37,202 nt of DNA from an uncultured Bacilli bacterium (lineage in GTDB: Bacteria; Bacillota_I; Bacilli_A; RF39; UBA660), in NCBI GenBank assembly GCA_947627675.1, contig CANQWY010000009.1:1-37202 (forward strand), written 5' to 3'. The notes beneath the pieces were generated by a model. The model worked only from the letters and a program-made list of their open reading frames with translations. It searched no databases and was not told the origin of the DNA. How positions within the stretch are numbered: the first letter of the stretch is position 1; every line of letters begins with the position of its first letter. This document shows, one piece after another, positions 32,206-37,202 of the stretch. A program made the translations under genes and the position numbers.

Positions 32206-33168
32206 GTGGACGAGTTTAAAGATGAATTTGGCTATTTTTCAGATATAGACGCTATTTTAGATAGTTCTATGTATAAAGATTTAGATATTAAAGGAAGAAA
32301 CGATTTACTTCTTGAAATAATTATGAATAATAATAAAATAGCCAATAGTATTAATAATGAGGTTGAAAAAAGCAATAAAGAAAGATTTGTAGTAAATCAT
32401 AATGAAAAAAAATCTAAAGAGAAATATGATAAAATAGATAAAGGGAAAAATAAATTTACAATAGATTCTTCACTACTTGAAAATAGCAGCGATATAGAAT
32501 TATTTTTACCTGAAAAAGATGATGTTTATTTTTCAGAAAAAATAAATTTATTAAAATGTAATTTGTATTTAATTATTGATAAATATAATACTATGCTAAG
32601 AAATATTAAAAATAATGAAGATAGAGATATCGAAAATTATATTTTGGAATGTATAAAAAATACTGAAGATAAATTAGAAATTGTAAATAATTATTGTACA
32701 GAAGAAATAGAACTTAAACCAGTAGAAAATCTAAATATATTATATTTTAAATATAAGGGTACTAATTTAGTATTAAAAGATATATTAGATGAGGATATCG
32801 ATAAATATGATGTATATTATAATTTAATTCAATCTCTTAAGGAACAGAAGTTTAAATCAATAAAAAAACTTAAGATTGGAATATATGAACTTAGAGCATC
32901 AGAACAGAGACTAATTTTTGATAAAATAGATCAATCTACGATAATTATAATTTATTTGTTTACCAAAAAAATATTTTCCAGTAAGAAATATAGATATGAT
33001 ATAGATAAAAGGTGTCGAGAATATCAGTCCGTTAAAGAAGAAATAAAAACAAATTTAAAAGAAAAAAGAGAGACATTACTTGAGGAACACTTAAAGGATG
33101 ATGAATTATTAATTAATATATTAAAAACAAAAAGTAAAAAACTAATAAAGGAATTAAAAAAAGTATGA
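32206..33168 (+). CDS. Unknown protein with a RelE/HigB-like C-terminal domain
   Basis: This 320-residue protein starts at GTG after AAGGGGG. Residues about 205-285 follow the RelE/Gp49-like toxin fold pattern: SIKKLKIGIYELR (Y227, E228, R230), RLIFDK, a hydrophobic strand TIIIIYLFTKK, and a C-terminal helix with KRCREYQ. In free toxins this domain is about 100 residues and cleaves mRNA on ribosomes. Here it is fused behind about 200 residues of acidic, helical sequence. It shares ATGA overlap with the next gene, so it is the first of an operon. The RelE call is pattern-based and needs structure comparison. Confidence 0.6.
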   Translation: MDEFKDEFGYFSDIDAILDSSMYKDLDIKGRNDLLLEIIMNNNKIANSINNEVEKSNKERFVVNHNEKKSKEKYDKIDKGKNKFTIDSSLLENSSDIELFLPEKDDVYFSEKINLLKCNLYLIIDKYNTMLRNIKNNEDRDIENYILECIKNTEDKLEIVNNYCTEEIELKPVENLNILYFKYKGTNLVLKDILDEDIDKYDVYYNLIQSLKEQKFKSIKKLKIGIYELRASEQRLIFDKIDQSTIIIIYLFTKKIFSSKKYRYDIDKRCREYQSVKEEIKTNLKEKRETLLEEHLKDDELLINILKTKSKKLIKELKKV

Positions 33169-35087
33169 AACATATAATTGAGAAGTATAAAAATAGTTTT
33201 AGTTATATAGATTATTGTTTAATAGAAGAAAAATTAGAATTGTTACAAAGTTTATATGATGATATAAAAAAGTGTTATTCTAATATTTCATCAATAAAAG
33301 ATAGATTACAATTATTAGAAGCATATAAAAATATAGATTTGGAGAAAATTATTAAATTGTATTTATTAATAGAATATGAATTTAGTATTGATGAGTTAAA
33401 CAAAATGACAGCATATATTCTAGATCTTTTAAGTTATGATGTAAATAAAAAAATATTAGTAGAAAATATTGGATATTTAGATAAAGAAGAAAGTAATAAT
33501 AAAAAAAAGAATTTTTTATCAAAATTTGTTGATGTTATTTTATTTATGGCTAAGCATTTTGTAAAAGATTTTGAGAATAATTTGAATATTCTTATTAATC
33601 TTTCTAAAAATAATGATTTTAAAGAAACCATTGATATTTTTGATAAAATGTTTAATTGCAAAGAACAGTTGAATATTTTAATAAAAAACTCTAAAGTTAT
33701 GAAATATTCTAAAGAAAGTATTATAAAAAATAAAAAGGCTAATTGTATATTAGAGGAATTAATTAGTTCTTTTAAAAAAATCTATGAAGAAAAAGAATAT
33801 ATGATAAAGGATAAATTATATAATTATTCATCTTATATCAAAAAAGCTCAAAAAAATAATAATTATTTAAAAGAAGTAGATAATAATATTTTAAAGATTA
33901 CAAGTATTTTAGAAAAAGAATATATAGCTTATTTCGAAATATTAAAATTAAAAGATATTATTAAAGATGATACTCTATTTAATGAAATTTTAATATATAT
34001 TTTAAAAAATACAAAATTTTCTGTTAATAATAAATATAAAAATAAATTAGAAATAATGTTTAGAAATTTATTTAATAAATATAATTATAATTATGATATT
34101 CTTGATGAAACAATAAAATTATCTATAAAAGATAGATATGATGAAATAGATGAATTATTATCAGTAACTTCTAAAAATGGTATATTATTATCTAATACAA
34201 ATTTAGAAAAAGTCTTAATAGATGGTAATATTAGTTTAATCTGTAATATTAAAGGATTATTTAGTAAAGGGTATTTAAATAATAGCTATATTAATAATAA
34301 CATACAATTATTATGTGATTCTGAGTACCAAAGCGCTTTTTTAAAAAATATTGATTATTTCTTATCTATGAAGATTAATATTTTACAATTAATTAATAAT
34401 AACGTTCAATTAGGAATAATAGATAGTGACTTATTAAAAAGAAATTTGGAAATATATAATATGTACAATATTAATTTTAAAGATAAACAATTTCATAATT
34501 TTTCATTTCTAACTAATCCAAAATGTTTTTCTGTAATAGACGGCTTTATAGAAGAAGGATTATTATTTGTAATTAAGGAACATCCTGAATATATAAAAGA
34601 AGAGAATAAAGATATGATAAAAAGGATTCATATTAATAATCTGATTAATAGTGAAGTTTTAAAAGAAGATAGAATAGATTCTAAATTAGTATATGCTGAA
34701 AAATATTTTATAGAAGATTCATCTTTAGATAAATATTTGTGTAGTCATACGATTGAATACCAAGATAAGAATATTAAAGATATTCTTGATAAAAGCGTTA
34801 TTAATAAAATATCTAATGAACTAGAAGAAAATACTATAGTAAGGACATTAGATAATAAATATAAAAATAAAACTGGAGAATTATACATTATTAATGATAT
34901 TTTAATATCTAGAATAAAATTTTTAAGAAATATGGAAGCTTTAAAAGATTATGATTCTTTTTCATTAGATAGTATTGTATTTAACTGTTTAATTAATAAT
35001 TCTTATTTAATAGATGATGAAATAATTGAAATAAAAGATATAGTTGATGATATTTTAGTAAAAGGTAAGATCCTAAAGAAGGAGTAG
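33165..35087 (+). CDS. Unknown large helical protein, paralog of the next gene
   Basis: This 640-residue protein has no signal peptide or membrane segment, is rich in Asn, Ile, Lys and Leu, and is mostly helical. The C-terminal half shows clear homology to the next gene: NNSYINNNIQLL, NINFKDK, DGFIEEGL, HINNLINS, KYLCSHTIEYQDKNI and LISRIKFLRN all have counterparts there in the same order. No known domain is recognised. It overlaps the preceding gene (ATGA) and is followed after three bases by its paralog, so the three are one transcript. Confidence 0.8.
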   Translation: MKHIIEKYKNSFSYIDYCLIEEKLELLQSLYDDIKKCYSNISSIKDRLQLLEAYKNIDLEKIIKLYLLIEYEFSIDELNKMTAYILDLLSYDVNKKILVENIGYLDKEESNNKKKNFLSKFVDVILFMAKHFVKDFENNLNILINLSKNNDFKETIDIFDKMFNCKEQLNILIKNSKVMKYSKESIIKNKKANCILEELISSFKKIYEEKEYMIKDKLYNYSSYIKKAQKNNNYLKEVDNNILKITSILEKEYIAYFEILKLKDIIKDDTLFNEILIYILKNTKFSVNNKYKNKLEIMFRNLFNKYNYNYDILDETIKLSIKDRYDEIDELLSVTSKNGILLSNTNLEKVLIDGNISLICNIKGLFSKGYLNNSYINNNIQLLCDSEYQSAFLKNIDYFLSMKINILQLINNNVQLGIIDSDLLKRNLEIYNMYNINFKDKQFHNFSFLTNPKCFSVIDGFIEEGLLFVIKEHPEYIKEENKDMIKRIHINNLINSEVLKEDRIDSKLVYAEKYFIEDSSLDKYLCSHTIEYQDKNIKDILDKSVINKISNELEENTIVRTLDNKYKNKTGELYIINDILISRIKFLRNMEALKDYDSFSLDSIVFNCLINNSYLIDDEIIEIKDIVDDILVKGKILKKE

Positions 35088-35090
35088 AAT

Positions 35091-37106
35091 GTGGAAATAG
35101 ATGAGATACTTAAACATTATAAAGAAGTTTTTGATATAGGTATTGATTATAAAGAAATAGAGAATAGATATAAATATATAAATTTTATTACTGAAAAGTT
35201 ATTAACAATAAATTATAGTCTTTTATTTTTTGATATGGGAATAAATGAATTACATACTGAATTAAATTCTTTTAGTATAGACGATATTATTAAGTTACTG
35301 CTTTTAGTTTATTATGATTTTTCAATTGAAGAGGCTGATAAAAGGTGTTATTTAATAAAATTATTTTTTGCCGATAAAACATTTTCTCGTGAAGCTAAAT
35401 ACTTTTTAGTACAAAAAATATTTGAAAATTATAATCAAAATAAAGATAGTTATGACATTAAAGAATTATTAATAAAATCTTTATTTAGTGAAAAAGCTGA
35501 AAATAATTCTGATTTTATAATAAAAGTTAATGAACTTATTGTTGAAAATATTTGTGAATTATTAAAAAATGATGCAATTATTGATCTTTATTCCACTTTT
35601 GAGATTTTATGTAATGAAATAGGTGATTATCCTAAGTTGGATAAAGCAACACTTAAATATAGTGCTTTAAAAGTTAGCAAATATAAAATTATTAGTATAG
35701 AAAAACTAAGAAATAAACCAGATTTTGTTCCAATAGTTTATATATGTTTAATTGAAAGTTTAGTAAAATATAATATTAATTTTATATCGAAAAAATTAGA
35801 GGAATACAAGAAAAAGGCTTCTAAATTAAAAAAAGATTATTATAAAGTTTTAAATAAACAAAGAGAAAATGAGCAATTATTAAAGAGAATATTAAAAAAA
35901 GATTTTATTTCAGAAGAAGATATATTAAAGTTGCAGGAAATAATTAAAGATGAGATATTGTTAAATGAATGTTTAATATATATAATTACTCATAACTGTA
36001 AATATATAGATAAAAATTTACATACAGATAGCAATAACATAAAAATAAAGGATTTATTTAGAAAATATAACTATAATTTTGATGAAATAGAAGAAAAAAG
36101 AAATTTTATATTATCGATGAATTATCAGGACTTACTTAAGATATTAGAAGAATTAAATAATAATCAAATTAGATTAACTTATGAAAATTTAGAAATTGTT
36201 TTGTGTAATTCAAGTGTAGATAGCATAAAGAAAGTATCTAACTTAATAAGTAAAGAATATATTAATAATAGTTATATTAACTCACATATAAAGATATTAT
36301 ATGATGAATGTTATCAGATTAATTTTTTAAACAATATTAATAGTTTATCAGATAGTAATATAAATCTTGATAAAGTCTTATTAAATACTGATTTAGGAGA
36401 GTTGGATTATAAACTTTTAAGAAAAAATTTATATATGGTTAAATTGTATAAGATAAATTTTAAAGATAAGTTATTTAGTAATTTTGAATTTTTAAGTGAT
36501 AGTAGATGTTTAAATATAATAGATAGTTTTATAGAAGAAGGATTAAGTGAAACTATAATGAATTGTCCTGAATATATAAGAAAAGATAATATAAATACTA
36601 TAAAAAGGGTACATATCAATAATTTAATCGGTAGTAATGTAATGAAATCAAACAGATTAGATAAAACAGTATTATATGAAAAAAATTATTTTATAAAGGA
36701 TGTATATCTGGATGAATATTTATGTAGTCATACTTATGAATATGTTGATAATAATATTATTAATATTTTAGATAATGAAGCAAGAAATTTTATTGATGAA
36801 AAAATATTAGATAAAGAAATAGTCAATAAATTAGATAAAGAATTTTTGGATAAAGACAATTACACATTTGAAAGTTTTATAATCTCGCGGATTAAATTTT
36901 TAAGGAATTTAACAGCGTTAGAAAAGTATTATAATAAGTTTGATGAAAAGAGTATAATATTTAACAGTTTAGTATACAATTCCTATTTATCATATGAAGA
37001 AATTAAAGTTATTAATAATATAATAGAAAGTATATATTCTAAAGAAACAAACAAAAAATTAAAAAAAAATATAAGAATTAATTACATTAAATTTTCTGAT
37101 ATATAA
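35091..37106 (+). CDS. Unknown large helical protein, tandem paralog
   Basis: This 671-residue protein starts at GTG after AAGAAGGAG. It matches its upstream neighbour over the C-terminal ~350 residues in conserved order (KYNYNFDEIEEK, NNSYINSHIKIL, KINFKDKLFSNF, DSFIEEGL, HINNLIGS, EYLCSHTYEY, IISRIKFLRN), while the N-terminal halves diverge. A tandem duplication is likely. The repeated Leu/Ile helices suggest a solenoid or coiled-coil scaffold. No catalytic motif was found. A perfect terminator follows. Confidence 0.8.
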   Translation: MEIDEILKHYKEVFDIGIDYKEIENRYKYINFITEKLLTINYSLLFFDMGINELHTELNSFSIDDIIKLLLLVYYDFSIEEADKRCYLIKLFFADKTFSREAKYFLVQKIFENYNQNKDSYDIKELLIKSLFSEKAENNSDFIIKVNELIVENICELLKNDAIIDLYSTFEILCNEIGDYPKLDKATLKYSALKVSKYKIISIEKLRNKPDFVPIVYICLIESLVKYNINFISKKLEEYKKKASKLKKDYYKVLNKQRENEQLLKRILKKDFISEEDILKLQEIIKDEILLNECLIYIITHNCKYIDKNLHTDSNNIKIKDLFRKYNYNFDEIEEKRNFILSMNYQDLLKILEELNNNQIRLTYENLEIVLCNSSVDSIKKVSNLISKEYINNSYINSHIKILYDECYQINFLNNINSLSDSNINLDKVLLNTDLGELDYKLLRKNLYMVKLYKINFKDKLFSNFEFLSDSRCLNIIDSFIEEGLSETIMNCPEYIRKDNINTIKRVHINNLIGSNVMKSNRLDKTVLYEKNYFIKDVYLDEYLCSHTYEYVDNNIINILDNEARNFIDEKILDKEIVNKLDKEFLDKDNYTFESFIISRIKFLRNLTALEKYYNKFDEKSIIFNSLVYNSYLSYEEIKVINNIIESIYSKETNKKLKKNIRINYIKFSDI

Positions 37107-37167
37107 ATTTTTATCTAAAAAATAGTGTCAATAATTTTTGAAAATGTCTTAAAAAAAACTAAACATT

Positions 37168-37192
37168 AACGGGAATTTTTAACCCGTTTTTA
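37168..37192 (+). terminator. Intrinsic terminator after the three-gene operon
   Basis: AACGGG (37168-37173), loop AATTTTTAA, CCCGTT (37183-37188), then Ts. Confidence 0.9.
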
Positions 37193-37202
37193 TTTACTTT
37201 CT

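Overview
The window is AT-rich chromosomal DNA from a low-GC Gram-positive (Bacillota) with standard TGA stops. An endospore-forming lineage is suggested by yqfC/yqfD, yqzL, a YjcZ-like miniprotein, a BclA-like collagen protein and a tandem pair of Spo0A-type boxes. Gene order follows the Bacillus-type blocks rplU-prp-rpmA-obgE-yebC-ruvAB-queA and yqfC-yqfD-ybeY-dgkA-cdd-era-yqzL-recO, but with lineage-specific replacements. The family mix resembles uncultured gut Bacilli or Clostridia. I cannot assign a genus.

Layout. 1-3226: two secreted or membrane-anchored surface proteins, the first cut by the window edge. The second is interrupted by a nine-G run in its signal-peptide codons and ends in a variable-looking C-terminal cassette. 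3290-4069 (minus): BclA-like collagen protein. 4240-7521: solitary type IIG restriction-modification enzyme. 7627-11165: L21 leader, rplU-prp-rpmA, a putative zinc metallopeptidase, obgE. 11171-11530 (minus): DUF192-like protein. 11631-15063: yebC, ruvA, ruvB, queA. 15277-17141: a second variable-cassette surface protein, also frameshifted. 17265-22256: sporulation and housekeeping run yqfC to recO. 22306-24077: TasA-like secreted protein, an unknown gene behind tandem Spo0A-type boxes, tRNA-Gln(CUG), and a YjcZ-like gene on the minus strand. 24316-27045: gltX, a DUF1848 protein, tRNA-Glu(CUC). 27147-29890: a lineage-specific acidic repeat protein, DUF5662, murI. 29903-32136: a compact glycine T-box, glyQS and a class-I glutamine amidotransferase-like hydrolase. 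32206-37106: a three-gene operon of unknown function, with a RelE-like domain in the first protein followed by two large paralogs.

Most notable signal: the last 39 codons of the surface proteins at 1579-3226 and 15277-17141 have the same length and a conserved glycine/aromatic skeleton, but differ mainly at codon positions 1 and 2. They are adenine-poor in otherwise adenine-rich genes. This is the signature of diversity-generating-retroelement (DGR) variable repeats on a C-type-lectin/FGE-like fold. No reverse transcriptase or template repeat is in the window, so they would be remote or orphan targets. Both target genes are out of frame as written.

Once small genes and RNAs are counted, no stretch over 300 bases lacks a feature. 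The longest remaining gap, 24078-24303, holds only promoter-like AT-rich DNA.
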